Of a stretch of 22,382 nt of DNA, positions 1 to 8,977 are shown piece after piece. The stretch covers positions 1 through 22,382 of the forward strand of contig CAZZHH010000051.1 of the NCBI GenBank assembly GCA_964653595.1, written 5' to 3'. A program made the position numbers and the translations under genes. The number at the start of each line of letters is the position of its first letter. Positions within the stretch are counted from its first letter, which is position 1. Source of the stretch: JBAXTE01 sp964653595 (GTDB taxonomy: Bacteria; Bacteroidota; Bacteroidia; Bacteroidales; WCHB1-69). Under the pieces are notes generated by a model, which made no database searches, was not told where the DNA came from, and worked only from the letters and a program-made list of their open reading frames with translations.

Positions 1-2134
1 AGACGAAGGAGTTTATTTTGATAGACTGGAACGAGTTATCACAATACAAGTAAGCATCATTGAAGCAAGATTTAGCGACAAAGTTGCCCCACAATGGAAG
101 TTTCCGATCGCTAATTCCTGCATCCATTTGCACAAATAACTTTCCCCAATATTTGAACTGGAATGATTTTGAGACTTTAGCCAAAAGTTTGTTATATTCA
201 ATTTCTGAATTTAACACATTATAAAATCCATGTACAAAATGAGTTGTAAAAACAGGGTAGTCGGTTCCCATGGAGAAGACCCAATCTCCATTTTTAATAA
301 ATTTTTCTCCGTATGCATATCTAAAAGAAAGAACTGCTTCGGCTAGGTGTTTTTTGTTCTGAAACAGCTGTTCATCTTCTTCCGAAAGGGCTAAATGTTC
401 GACCTGAAACATGGGTGTTTTTGTTTGGACATTTAGTTCTAATCTCGAGGTAAGATAGTTAAAGAAGCGGTGGGTAGCGGCAATTTCGAATTTCTCAGTA
501 CGATTAAATCTGTTTACAAAAGAGCGTCTCATATAGTCGCCATCAAAAAAGGTTTTGGAATCGTAAAACATACCAGAAATTGCCGATTCAGAGATATCAT
601 CTTTGTAGGTAACAGATAGGGTTGTATTGAGAGTTTTGTTGATATTCCAAACAGCTTCCAGTTTATATTTTAAAAATTGGTCGGCAAAGCCATAAGCTGC
701 ATATCCACCTAGGGTAATCCATTTGGAAAAACTTTTACCTGTATATAATCCTATTTCGGGTCTCCAGCCTTCATACACATTAAACTGGATTAAGTTAGTC
801 ACATCTATATCAAAAAGATAAAATGGAATCTTCCCTGTCATCCATGTTTTGGCTCTATTCAAATATTTTTCAAAATCATGTTTTTTGCTTAAGCTATCAA
901 TTACAGAGTATGTTTTCATTTCCATATCGGAGAGCGGAAATCGCCTATATTCAACTAATATCTGATCACTTTTATCGGGTGAATCGATATCTAAATCGAT
1001 ATCTATGTTCCCGAAATCTCTATTTTTCACACCCTCGTTTAGCTGAATATCTTGAATATAGGATGTTCCCTTTCCTATTACTTTGTATCCATCGGTTTGT
1101 ATAGCGTTGAAATAAAAGTTGGTATTAAGTTGAGATGGGAACCATTTTTCTCCATTAACGAGGTCATACTGCTGTTGAATTGAAATATTAAAACCTCCGC
1201 TTTTTTTTGCTGGTTCGGCAATTACATTTTGAATAGCGTAAGCATTGGTATTGATGTATACGACCCCTTTTAGACCGTCGAACACGCTACCTTTCAATGG
1301 ACGATATGAGATAACAAAAACAGAATCTTGGTATTGATAGATTGTATCTTGAATTTCGAAAAAGTATCTGGAAGTACTTCCTTTGCTAATAGGATTTACA
1401 TATTTTTTGTCGAGCAACAGGAACAAATCATCATAAAATGAGATGGCTTGAACTTGAGTAATTAACAGTGAGAAGATCGGATCTTTAAAACCGGAGACTT
1501 TAGAGGCAATAATTTTTTCGAAATTTTTATCGGGTGCTTTAAAAATCCTTTTGCTTACGCTCTCCATCATAAATAGATGTTGGCTATTGAAAAAGTTAAC
1601 CGCATTTCGAATTTTCACAGATATGGTATCTTGGAGAGAAGTATCTTGGGCTATTCTTATAGCAGTGGTATCCTGTAGAACTTCGGAAGTAAACACCATT
1701 TTGTTATATGAATAGTAGCTAAAGGAGCTATTTTTCATAGGATTATTTTTATCCCTATTTAGGACTGCTTGGTGAATAATTCGATGTGCGGGATTTTCGG
1801 TAGGCAATACCACAAATTCTTTGAGTTGATAGGTCTTTGGGTTCAAGTTAATTCGCAATGCACTGTTATTACGACTCGAAACTAAGGAGTAAACCATGGA
1901 TTCATAGCCAACAAAGGAACATTGGATTGAATCGAGTTTTCGGGCTGATTTTATAACAAAATTTCCATTAATATCAGAAATTACGCCATTGCTTTTACCA
2001 CCATAAATCAGATTTACAAACGGCAGCACCTCTCCAGAACGAGCATCTAACACTTTTCCTGCATATATAAAATCCTGAGAATAAGAAAGATATCCAAATA
2101 AACAAAGAAAAGCAACTAGAAAGAGATGTTTCAT
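1..2134 (-). CDS. DUF5686 / carboxypeptidase-regulatory-like outer-membrane protein (3' partial)
   Basis: Reading from the ATG at 2134 the frame stays open for 711 codons to the window edge, so the C-terminus is missing. The product starts with a signal peptide (MKHLFLVAFLCLFGYLSYSQ). A carboxypeptidase-D-regulatory-like beta domain follows at about residues 21-105, with the phrase 'GVISDINGNFVIKSA' and a 'FVGYES' strand typical of TonB-receptor N-terminal domains. The rest alternates aromatic and polar residues like an outer-membrane beta-barrel and fits the DUF5686 family of Bacteroidota, whose members are usually a little over 800 residues. The family's function is not established; surface or cell-envelope roles are assumed. 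A TATCTTTG -7 element lies about 40 bp upstream of the start. The gene follows the glycosyltransferase at 2280-3728 on the same strand after a 145-bp gap, and its own promoter box suggests separate expression. Family assignment is from remembered sequence character, not a search. Confidence 0.82.
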   Translation of the reverse strand, partial: MKHLFLVAFLCLFGYLSYSQDFIYAGKVLDARSGEVLPFVNLIYGGKSNGVISDINGNFVIKSARKLDSIQCSFVGYESMVYSLVSSRNNSALRINLNPKTYQLKEFVVLPTENPAHRIIHQAVLNRDKNNPMKNSSFSYYSYNKMVFTSEVLQDTTAIRIAQDTSLQDTISVKIRNAVNFFNSQHLFMMESVSKRIFKAPDKNFEKIIASKVSGFKDPIFSLLITQVQAISFYDDLFLLLDKKYVNPISKGSTSRYFFEIQDTIYQYQDSVFVISYRPLKGSVFDGLKGVVYINTNAYAIQNVIAEPAKKSGGFNISIQQQYDLVNGEKWFPSQLNTNFYFNAIQTDGYKVIGKGTSYIQDIQLNEGVKNRDFGNIDIDLDIDSPDKSDQILVEYRRFPLSDMEMKTYSVIDSLSKKHDFEKYLNRAKTWMTGKIPFYLFDIDVTNLIQFNVYEGWRPEIGLYTGKSFSKWITLGGYAAYGFADQFLKYKLEAVWNINKTLNTTLSVTYKDDISESAISGMFYDSKTFFDGDYMRRSFVNRFNRTEKFEIAATHRFFNYLTSRLELNVQTKTPMFQVEHLALSEEDEQLFQNKKHLAEAVLSFRYAYGEKFIKNGDWVFSMGTDYPVFTTHFVHGFYNVLNSEIEYNKLLAKVSKSFQFKYWGKLFVQMDAGISDRKLPLWGNFVAKSCFNDAYLYCDNSFQSIKINSFV

Positions 2135-2172
2135 GAAAGACTAAGCCAATTATTCAATTTTATTTTTTTGTG

Positions 2173-2180
2173 CAAAGATA
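2173..2180 (-). promoter_or_regulatory. -7 promoter element (TATCTTTG) of the DUF5686 gene
   Basis: On the minus strand the octamer TATCTTTG matches the Bacteroidota -7 consensus TANNTTTG. It lies 38 bp before the ATG at 2134, giving a leader of about 35 nt. I see no clear TTG at the expected -33 distance, so only the -7 half is supported. Confidence 0.5.
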
Positions 2181-2279
2181 AGAGAAACAATTTAAATGAC
2201 TTTAATTTTTCGTTGTAATTGGTTAAAACATAGCATGGAAAAAAGTTTTTGAGCAAAATAAGATTAAATATTTCCAATT

Positions 2280-3728
2280 CTATTTGGGGTTATATTTGTA
2301 GATTTTATATCCAAATTTATCTAACTCATAGGAGTAATTTATCCTAAATTCTGAATCAATCAGCGGTCGATCAGCACTTTCGTTTGCATGAATAGCAAAA
2401 AAAATAGGTTGGTATGATTTAAAATCTAACAACAGTTCGGTTCTTTCTTTTGGGCTAGTAATAAAAGTAGAGTTAAAGTACTTACTTGGTGATAAACGCT
2501 CAGAGTGAGCCATAATTGCACCAGAAGTCCGACCAACAATAAAAACTCGATCTTTTGGGGAAGTATTTTGTTTGATCCACTCACCAAAGGCTCTATCATC
2601 ATCAGGGTAACCTTTTAGATATCCATTAATTACCACTTCTTGATAGGGAAACAGAATCAGAATTAGGGCAATAGTAAACATCGCAATTTTTTTTTCTGAT
2701 TTTTCGAAATTCATCAATATCAATAATTGAGAGAGTAAAATTCCAACAATAAGTGAAAGTGATGGCATAATTTGTTTAAGATGATGTCCAAAATAGTTTC
2801 CCGAAGCATTTACGCCTAAAAAATCGAAGAGAAACCAAATAAAGAGAAATAAAAAGTACTTTGTTTTTAGGATACTCGGGTACAATGCCAATATTAAAAA
2901 TGATAAATAGAAAATTGCCATTTTTGTTTCGAACCATATTCTAAAAAATCCATACAGTCTATCTACTAAATTATTACTCGAGCCTGAATTTAACAATATC
3001 AACCATGCTCCATCAATATAATTCATGAGAGAAACACCGCCCATAAAAAGCGGGAACAAACACACAAATGTGGATATCAATACCCCGACACTTAAAAGAA
3101 CAATAGCAAAAATTTTTTGAGAAAATTTATAATTTTTAAGAGCAAAGAAAAAAACAAATATACCCAGTGCAAAAAGGGAGACAAAGGCTATTTGCTTAAA
3201 AGTAATTGCCAAGCCCATTGCTAGTCCGGAGAAGAATATTGGCCATTTCCAGAAATTCTGAGTCGCCTTATTCATCACAAAAAAGAATGAAAGAGTTGTG
3301 AAAAACGCGATGAAAGTCTCAGGAAAAGCAGTCCCAGAAGAATATAGCAAATGCCAAGTATTAGATAAACCAAAGATATACATTACAAAAATCCCAGCCA
3401 ATCTACTATGAAGTTTTGTTGCAATTTTTAGTAACAGAAACATATTCCCTACAATTACAAGGATACCAACGATTCTAACGATCAAAAAATTTGCACCAAA
3501 AAGTAGATAGGATAAAGCATTTAATTCAAAAATACCTGGAGTTTTATTTTCTACTGCACCAATATAAGGCAAAATTGAATGATCAACCCAGACTCTAGCA
3601 ATATAAAACCAGAGTCCCTCGTCGTTATCCATGGGTTTATTCATGGTAACCAAAAAGAGAAGGAACGCGATAAAAGACAGAATAAAAATAGGATTTGTAA
3701 GAATTAAATTGATTTTTTTAGGATTCAT
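2280..3728 (-). CDS. GT-C fold (GT39/ArnT-like) integral-membrane glycosyltransferase
   Basis: A 482-residue polytopic membrane protein with roughly ten to twelve hydrophobic segments through about residue 360, then a soluble C-terminal part of about 110 residues. After the first membrane segment comes 'MDNDEGLWFYIARVW' (residues 33-47). This is the acidic loop motif (D34, D36-E37) of the PMT/ArnT/GT39 superfamily, which transfers sugars from polyprenyl-phosphate donors on the periplasmic side. The motif, length and topology all fit; the donor and acceptor cannot be read from sequence. Its ATG overlaps the end of the FAD-dependent oxidoreductase gene by 11 bp, so the two are almost certainly co-transcribed from the promoter near 5300. 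Together they suggest lipid- or polysaccharide-linked glycosylation. Confidence 0.75.
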   Translation of the reverse strand: MNPKKINLILTNPIFILSFIAFLLFLVTMNKPMDNDEGLWFYIARVWVDHSILPYIGAVENKTPGIFELNALSYLLFGANFLIVRIVGILVIVGNMFLLLKIATKLHSRLAGIFVMYIFGLSNTWHLLYSSGTAFPETFIAFFTTLSFFFVMNKATQNFWKWPIFFSGLAMGLAITFKQIAFVSLFALGIFVFFFALKNYKFSQKIFAIVLLSVGVLISTFVCLFPLFMGGVSLMNYIDGAWLILLNSGSSNNLVDRLYGFFRIWFETKMAIFYLSFLILALYPSILKTKYFLFLFIWFLFDFLGVNASGNYFGHHLKQIMPSLSLIVGILLSQLLILMNFEKSEKKIAMFTIALILILFPYQEVVINGYLKGYPDDDRAFGEWIKQNTSPKDRVFIVGRTSGAIMAHSERLSPSKYFNSTFITSPKERTELLLDFKSYQPIFFAIHANESADRPLIDSEFRINYSYELDKFGYKIYKYNPK

Positions 3729-5226
3729 GATACTCTTCTTCTGTATTAATACTCCAAATATTTTCTTTTGTTTTCACGTGATGAATTATATTTTCAACTG
3801 CTGTAATGGCTGTAAGCATCGAATGATCTTGATTATTATATTTATGCATACCATTTCTTCCAATTAAGAATAGATTTTCAAATGTGTTGACAAAATTTCT
3901 TAAAACTTCAAATTGTTTGTAAGTACCAAAATAAGCAGGATACGTTTTAGACATTCTAATCACAGTAGAATCAATTACATCATTTTTATTAATGATGTCG
4001 ATAGAGTGTAGTTCTTCTGTGGCAAATTGAATTAAATCAATGTCTGATTTTTTCCAAATATCATCCCCTTCATTACAAAAATACTCTAAACCAATCCAAA
4101 CCATAGAAGGATCATTTACCATGTATGGAGACCAGTTGTTAAAAATCTGCAATCTACCCAATTTCACCCCTCTTTCTTGAATATAAATCCATTGGTCAGG
4201 TATAAGGTTAGAGTCTTTTGCATTATTTATCTTTAGTTTATCCAAAAGCAGTCCAACGGTAATAAAATCTCTATATTGTAGTCCATTAGATACATTAACA
4301 ACATCACTAGGCACGTAGCATTTAAGAGAATTAATCAATTCCACTACTGGCATAGTAGAAAAAAAGTAATCCCCTTTAATGCTTTCTTGCATTTTGTTTT
4401 CTTCTAACAAGTAGCTCACTCCCACTATTTGATTATTATCAACATCTATTGAATTCACATTTGCATTTTTGATAATTATTCCACCTTTTTGCACAATAAT
4501 ATCTGCAACGGTTTTCCACATCTGACCCGGGCCATATTTAGGATATAAAAAAAATTCAATGAGAGAGGTCTCTGTATTCTTTTGCGAAGTTGATTTATCC
4601 GACCAGAATAAGGTTTTAACACTATGCTTAATTGCTTTAAAAACGGATAACTTTTTCACTCTTTGAGATCCCCATTCGGGGGATATTTTCTCGCAAGGGA
4701 CTCCCCACACTTTTTCGGTATAATCTTTAAAAAAGTTCAGATATAGTTCTTTCCCAAATCTATTGATAAAAAAAGTCTCTAAAGAAGTTTCCTGTTTGAT
4801 TGGAAAAAGTTTAATATAGAAATAGGAGATCCCAATTTTCAGACTGTTAACCAATCCTAATTTAGAAATTAAATCAAAATTTAATCGAATGGGATAATTG
4901 AAAAGTTTATGTAAGTAATAAATTCTTGAAACTCTTTTTCTTACTAGCAAGACTGAATTACTTGTATTTATGTCATTATTAATTACATGATCATGCTGAA
5001 TGGGCATGATATTTTGCCACCAATCCATAACTACCTTTGATTTGGAAAAAAATCGGTGACCTCCAATATCTATTAAGTTTCCCTTATAGTTTATGGTTTT
5101 AGAAATTCCACCAATATCATTTGATTTTTCGATAATTATTGGAGATATATCAGTCTTTGACAATAACTCGTACGCCGCTGTTAATCCAGCTGGTCCTGCG
5201 CCAATTATTATCGCTATTTTTTTCAT
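3718..5226 (-). CDS. FAD-dependent oxidoreductase, UDP-galactopyranose mutase / protoporphyrinogen-oxidase-like
   Basis: Begins with a Rossmann FAD-binding motif, 'IIIGAGPAGLTAAYEL' (GxGxxG near residues 9-14), then an acidic strand end at 'PIIIEKSNDIGG' and the 'DIGGHRFFSKS' segment typical of UDP-galactopyranose mutase-like and amine-oxidase flavoproteins. A C-terminal 'LFLIGRNGMHKYNNQDHSM' stretch fits the FAD-contacting end of this superfamily. I use the ATG at 5226 (502 aa) rather than the in-frame ATG at 5298. The upstream extension has no family character, and the -7 box at 5296-5303 would put the transcript start downstream of 5298. Proteins of this kind often sit with glycosyltransferases, as here with the overlapping GT-C gene. 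The substrate is unknown; a sugar-nucleotide ring mutase or a carotenoid/protoporphyrinogen-type oxidase are both possible. Confidence 0.78.
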   Translation of the reverse strand: MKKIAIIIGAGPAGLTAAYELLSKTDISPIIIEKSNDIGGISKTINYKGNLIDIGGHRFFSKSKVVMDWWQNIMPIQHDHVINNDINTSNSVLLVRKRVSRIYYLHKLFNYPIRLNFDLISKLGLVNSLKIGISYFYIKLFPIKQETSLETFFINRFGKELYLNFFKDYTEKVWGVPCEKISPEWGSQRVKKLSVFKAIKHSVKTLFWSDKSTSQKNTETSLIEFFLYPKYGPGQMWKTVADIIVQKGGIIIKNANVNSIDVDNNQIVGVSYLLEENKMQESIKGDYFFSTMPVVELINSLKCYVPSDVVNVSNGLQYRDFITVGLLLDKLKINNAKDSNLIPDQWIYIQERGVKLGRLQIFNNWSPYMVNDPSMVWIGLEYFCNEGDDIWKKSDIDLIQFATEELHSIDIINKNDVIDSTVIRMSKTYPAYFGTYKQFEVLRNFVNTFENLFLIGRNGMHKYNNQDHSMLTAITAVENIIHHVKTKENIWSINTEEEYHES

Positions 5227-5295
5227 TAAGTCTAAAATATTTAAAAACTGAGGTTTAAATCGTATGAAATGAATAATTTTTATTCGAATATTTTT

Positions 5296-5303
5296 CAAAA
5301 GTA
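5296..5303 (-). promoter_or_regulatory. -7 promoter element (TACTTTTG) of the oxidoreductase-glycosyltransferase operon
   Basis: Minus-strand TACTTTTG matches TANNTTTG. It predicts transcription starting near 5290 with a leader of about 65 nt to the ATG at 5226. The -33 region reads ATG at a 19-nt spacing instead of TTG, so it is only a partial match. It also argues against translation from the ATG at 5298. Confidence 0.45.
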
Positions 5304-5378
5304 GATTAATTTTTCTTTAAAACATAAAATATTCACTTAAAAAAATGTAAACGATCATAGATTTTGAGATATTTGGAT

Positions 5379-5386
5379 TATATTTG
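5379..5386 (+). promoter_or_regulatory. -7 promoter element (TATATTTG) directly before the HYC_CC_PP gene
   Basis: TATATTTG matches TANNTTTG and ends only 4 bp before the ATG at 5391. If used, transcription would begin at or within a few bases of the start codon, giving a leaderless or nearly leaderless mRNA. No good -33 TTG is seen at the usual spacing. Confidence 0.4.
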
Positions 5387-5390
5387 CATT

Positions 5391-5954
5391 ATGAAAAAGT
5401 CGATAAAACATTTTTTATTCTCCTATTTCATTGTAGGCACTTTGCTATTGTTTTTTGCATTTAGCAACGGGTTGAGTTTTTCGTTGCATTATTGTGATTA
5501 TTGCCAGCAAACAAAGCTATTTTTGTATCAACATCCCAATTGTTGCGAAGAGAGTTCACATATCCACGAATCTGAAAAACAGTGCAATGAGAGTTGTGGG
5601 TGTTCTCATGATAAAGATTCTCATGCCGATTCATTTGCTTTATCTGCATTTAACCATTCTGACGAGGAAAAAACATTGCACAACACGTCTGAATCCCATG
5701 GATGTAGCTGTACAAACCACAAATGCAAAACCACTCATAAATATTTACGTATTACCTCCCCCTATTTGCATACTATAAAAACGGTGATATTACCAACAGC
5801 TATTGCTACATTTACCGAAATTGAGATAGCGGAAGAGTTAGAAATTGTAAATTTTCCAAATTTAAGATATAACAATAATTCCCCACCCATAATTACCAAT
5901 GCTGGTAATCGAGATTTTATCCATTTTATTTCCCAACAAATTCTATACGCATAG
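5391..5954 (+). CDS. HYC_CC_PP family Cys/His-rich envelope protein
   Basis: 187 residues from the ATG at 5391; the in-frame extension from 5364 lacks a signal-peptide start and is rejected. An N-terminal hydrophobic segment (residues 8-27) is a signal peptide or anchor. The three motifs that name the family are visible: H33-Y34-C35 with C38, C51-C52, and P165-P166. Between them lies a low-complexity, metal-ligand-rich stretch: C65, C69, C71 and H73, then C105, C107 and C112 with many His, Asp and Glu. These are plausible soft-metal ligands, though metal binding is inference. In Bacteroidota such proteins commonly sit next to a TonB-dependent receptor, as here (258 bp upstream of one), followed by HMA and CDF genes. 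The molecular function of the family is not known to me. Confidence 0.8.
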   Translation: MKKSIKHFLFSYFIVGTLLLFFAFSNGLSFSLHYCDYCQQTKLFLYQHPNCCEESSHIHESEKQCNESCGCSHDKDSHADSFALSAFNHSDEEKTLHNTSESHGCSCTNHKCKTTHKYLRITSPYLHTIKTVILPTAIATFTEIEIAEELEIVNFPNLRYNNNSPPIITNAGNRDFIHFISQQILYA

Positions 5955-5970
5955 TTTTTTTTAAAAAAAA

Positions 5971-6200
5971 GAACATCTATTACTCATGTTTCATCACACA
6001 ATCTAAGTGGATGGATTTTAGGTAACAGATGTAATTATTGAAGTTGTTTCTGTTTAGTTTATTTTACGAATCAACTAATATGAGTAACAATTATTCATAA
6101 AAAATAAAAAAATACGTATAAAAACCTTTTCTTCGTATCAAACTCTATGGTAATTACCTCAGAAACATCCTCTAAGAGTTGATCCGAGAGGGGGAGAAAA
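5971..6200 (+). other. Structured 5' leader before the TonB receptor, with alternative pairings
   Basis: The 258-bp gap holds a possible hairpin between catctattac (5974-5983) and gtaacagatg (6023-6032), 9 of 10 paired. It also holds a competing perfect 8-bp pairing of TTACTCAT (5980-5987) with ATGAGTAA (6080-6087). A further short stem (cctct/agagg) lies near 6169-6193, just before a purine-rich run and the ATG at 6213. No TANNTTTG box is seen, so transcription may read through from the HYC_CC_PP gene. No known riboswitch consensus was recognised. Regulatory meaning is speculative. Confidence 0.25.
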
Positions 6201-6212
6201 AAAATTACAAAA

Positions 6213-8426
6213 ATGAAAAAAATTGCAATTCTAGTATTGATGACATTTAACCTTGCTTTTGGATACAGCCAAATAAAGATTGAAGGAGTCATCTACGAGC
6301 TAGACAAGAACAATAAGCCAAGTGGATTACCAGGAGCTACCATACAATGGTTAGGCACTACCACAGGCACTTCTACCGATGCAAATGGTCGTTTTGTGTT
6401 AGCTACAAAAGCAGGTATAAACAAAATAGTGATTAAACATATTTCGTATCAAACGGATACACTGACAATTGTAGACAATCAAAAACCTATAAAAGTAATC
6501 CTTACAGGGGGCAAAACTTTACAAGAAGTAGAAGTACGTAGTGAAGATGGGATGTTATTTTCCGTAAAATCGATACCAACCCAAATTATCACCTCGGCTG
6601 GATTAAAAAAAGCAGCGTGCTGTAGTTTGGCAGAGAGTTTTGAAAACACCGCCACGGTAGATGTGGAATATTCGGATGCCGTAACTGGGGCTAAACAGAT
6701 ACAGATGTTGGGATTGGCTGGAGTTTACAGTCAAATACTTGCCGAAAACGTCCCCTTAGTGAGAGGATTATCTACCCCTTTTGGATTGTCGTATGTACCG
6801 GGCCCCTGGATGGAGTCGATCCATATATCGAAAGGTACTTCGTCGGTAACCAACGGGTATGAGTCGATATCAGGGCAAATAAATGTAGAGTTTAAAAAAC
6901 CTGAGTCGAATGAAGAATTGTTTTACTTGAATGTATATGGTGACCAGATGATGCGAAGCGAAATAAACATGAACTCAAGAGTAAATGTATCTGAAAATGT
7001 GAGCACAATGTTGCTAGTGCATGCTGAAAATCAACAAAACAAGGTAGATCATAACCACGACATGTTTTTAGACATCCCTCTGAATCAACAACTCAATGTT
7101 ATGAACAGATGGGATTACCATAAACCCAATAAATATGAAGGGAAAATGTTGATTAGTTTTTTAACGGAAGATCGTGAGGCAGGACAAAAGTTGTTTAATC
7201 CGAACTTAACTATATTCGATCAGCCATATTATGGGGTTGGAATAAAGACAAATCGTTTTAATGCTACAACAAAAAATGGATTTTTCTTGAAGGGAGAAGA
7301 TCAAAGTATTGGAACCATCGTATCGTTTACACACCACAATCAAAACTCATTTTTTGGCAGAACCACGTATAAGGCAGATCAGAATAGTTTATACACGAAC
7401 ATTTTATTAGCAAGTCCGATAAGCAAAAGCAAAAATCACAAAATCAACACTGGGATTAGCTATCAAATGGATTCGTACCAAGAGCAATTAAACGACTCTA
7501 GCTTTAAGCACATTGAATCTGTGCCTGGTGCATTTGCTCAATACTCTTATGTTGTAGGAGAAGCATTAGCAGTAATTGCAGGTTTTAGAGCAGATTATCA
7601 CAATCAATTTGGACTTTTTTTAACGCCACGTATCCATGCTAAATACATGATAAATCCACACTGGGCTTTACGTGCTACTGCTGGCAAGGGCTATCGATCT
7701 GTAAATGCTTATGCAGAAAATTCGGCGGTATTAACCAGTTCAAGAAAATTTGTGGTTTCCGAAGAGTTGAGAAACGAAGAAGCTTGGAACTATGGGTTGA
7801 ATATTACCCGTACTTTTAACATGAATAAAAAAGATGCTACCATCTCCTTAGATTATTACCGTACGGATTTTATCAACCAAGTAATCATAGATGTTGATAA
7901 AAGTCAAGATTCTGCATTTTTATCCAATTTACATGGCTTGTCGTACTCCAATAGTGCTCAAATTGAGGCAATTCTTTATCCTTTAAAAGGGTTGGAAGCC
8001 ACGTTTGCTTATAGAATCAATGATGTATGGCAAACTACCAATGGAAAACTTCAAGAAAAGCCTCTTACTTCGAAGCATAAAGCCGTTATGTCGTTGAGCT
8101 ACAAAACGAAATACGACAAGTGGCAATTTGATTTTACCACTCAATATCACGGAGCTATGCGACTTCCTGATTTATCTCAAAATCCAATTGAGTATCAGCT
8201 GCCAACTCACTCCCCCAACTTTTTCATATTCAACGCCCAAATTACACGAAGATTCAAAAAAGTGGAGTATTATATTGGTGCTGAGAACCTTGGAAATTTC
8301 ACTCAATCCAATCCTATAATAGCATCACATCATCCCTTTGGCGATTATTTTGATTCGTCAATCGTTTGGGGTCCTATTAAAGGAGGTATGATTTATGGCG
8401 GTTTAAGGTTTACGATAAAAAGTTAA
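6213..8426 (+). CDS. TonB-dependent outer-membrane receptor, probably metal-related
   Basis: 737 residues. A signal peptide (about 1-20, ending 'FGYSQ') is followed by a carboxypeptidase-regulatory-like domain at about 22-100 ('GVIYELDKNNKPSGLPGATIQ', 'TDANGRFVL'). The plug domain is at about 118-230 ('AESFENTATVDVEYSDAVTGAKQIQMLGL', then 'SYVPGPWMESIHISKGTSSVTNGYESISGQINVEFKKP'). A 22-stranded-barrel-like remainder ends in the strand 'YGGLRFTIKS'. The plug carries an unusual adjacent cysteine pair, C136-C137, in 'KKAACCSLAESFEN'. Flanking HYC_CC_PP, HMA and CDF genes suggest import of a metal or metal complex such as copper or zinc; the substrate is inference. The long leader may carry regulatory structure. 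No terminator is evident before the HMA gene, 164 bp downstream. Confidence 0.9.
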   Translation: MKKIAILVLMTFNLAFGYSQIKIEGVIYELDKNNKPSGLPGATIQWLGTTTGTSTDANGRFVLATKAGINKIVIKHISYQTDTLTIVDNQKPIKVILTGGKTLQEVEVRSEDGMLFSVKSIPTQIITSAGLKKAACCSLAESFENTATVDVEYSDAVTGAKQIQMLGLAGVYSQILAENVPLVRGLSTPFGLSYVPGPWMESIHISKGTSSVTNGYESISGQINVEFKKPESNEELFYLNVYGDQMMRSEINMNSRVNVSENVSTMLLVHAENQQNKVDHNHDMFLDIPLNQQLNVMNRWDYHKPNKYEGKMLISFLTEDREAGQKLFNPNLTIFDQPYYGVGIKTNRFNATTKNGFFLKGEDQSIGTIVSFTHHNQNSFFGRTTYKADQNSLYTNILLASPISKSKNHKINTGISYQMDSYQEQLNDSSFKHIESVPGAFAQYSYVVGEALAVIAGFRADYHNQFGLFLTPRIHAKYMINPHWALRATAGKGYRSVNAYAENSAVLTSSRKFVVSEELRNEEAWNYGLNITRTFNMNKKDATISLDYYRTDFINQVIIDVDKSQDSAFLSNLHGLSYSNSAQIEAILYPLKGLEATFAYRINDVWQTTNGKLQEKPLTSKHKAVMSLSYKTKYDKWQFDFTTQYHGAMRLPDLSQNPIEYQLPTHSPNFFIFNAQITRRFKKVEYYIGAENLGNFTQSNPIIASHHPFGDYFDSSIVWGPIKGGMIYGGLRFTIKS

Positions 8427-8590
8427 AAGGCTATAAAAGCTATAAAGTTTATAAAGGAAGATGACAAAAAGAGTAATGATAGATAAGTTTTAAATTAGTA
8501 TATTAACTGTACAAAATCAATTTTCAGAACAGGAATGACTGAATTAAGTAGCAATATGCAAAAAAAATCAACTAAAAAAAAACAATATAA

Positions 8591-8965
8591 ATGAAAAAAG
8601 CAATTTTAATGAGCGCAATATTTATGATGGTATTTGGTGTATCGTTTGCGCAAAAATCAAAAACAGAGACCATTAAAATAAAAACATCTGGTCAGTGTGG
8701 CATGTGTAAAGAGCGAATTGAAAAAGCGCTTGCATATGAAAAAGGGGTTAAAAAATCGGATTACGACATGGCTACAGCTATTGTAACTGTAGAATACAAA
8801 CCTTCTAAAACAACGCCTGAAAAGATTCGCAAAGCCATCACCGTTTTAGGACACGATGCCGACGACCAACTAGGAGATCCAAAGGCATACGAAAAACTTC
8901 CTGCTTGCTGCAAAAAACCAACGGATAAACATCAACATGGAAGTGGTTGTAGTCACGACCATTAG
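8591..8965 (+). CDS. Secreted heavy-metal-associated (HMA) domain protein
   Basis: 124 residues: signal peptide (1-20, ending 'GVSFAQ'), then a ferredoxin-like HMA fold at about 25-90. Its metal-binding motif is 'SGQCGMCKERIEKAL' (C36-x2-C39), the soft-metal CxxC of copper chaperones and P-type ATPase N-domains. The C-terminal tail adds C101-C102 and a His/Cys cluster 'HQHGSGCSHDH', a second likely metal site. The export signal places it in the periplasm, so it probably captures or buffers a metal (most likely copper) delivered by the adjacent TonB receptor or destined for efflux. A strong terminator follows at 8978-9048. The HMA assignment is firm; the metal and direction of flow are inferred. 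Confidence 0.88.
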   Translation: MKKAILMSAIFMMVFGVSFAQKSKTETIKIKTSGQCGMCKERIEKALAYEKGVKKSDYDMATAIVTVEYKPSKTTPEKIRKAITVLGHDADDQLGDPKAYEKLPACCKKPTDKHQHGSGCSHDH

Positions 8966-8977
8966 AATATGAGAAAT

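Noticed and set aside
823..1104. 93-residue plus-strand frame
   Set aside because: It lies wholly inside the open DUF5686 frame on the other strand, with no family character and no promoter; a shadow.
5227..5298. 24-residue extension of the FAD oxidoreductase
   Set aside because: The Rossmann fold begins directly at the ATG at 5226, and the promoter box at 5296-5303 places the transcript start downstream of 5298.
5494..5778. 94-residue plus-strand frame inside the HYC_CC_PP gene
   Set aside because: An overlapping frame in the same region; the HYC_CC_PP frame has the signal peptide and all three family motifs.
5955..6212. Cobalamin or other known riboswitch before the TonB receptor
   Set aside because: None of the conserved boxes I know for B12, TPP or similar switches is present; only generic stems are seen.
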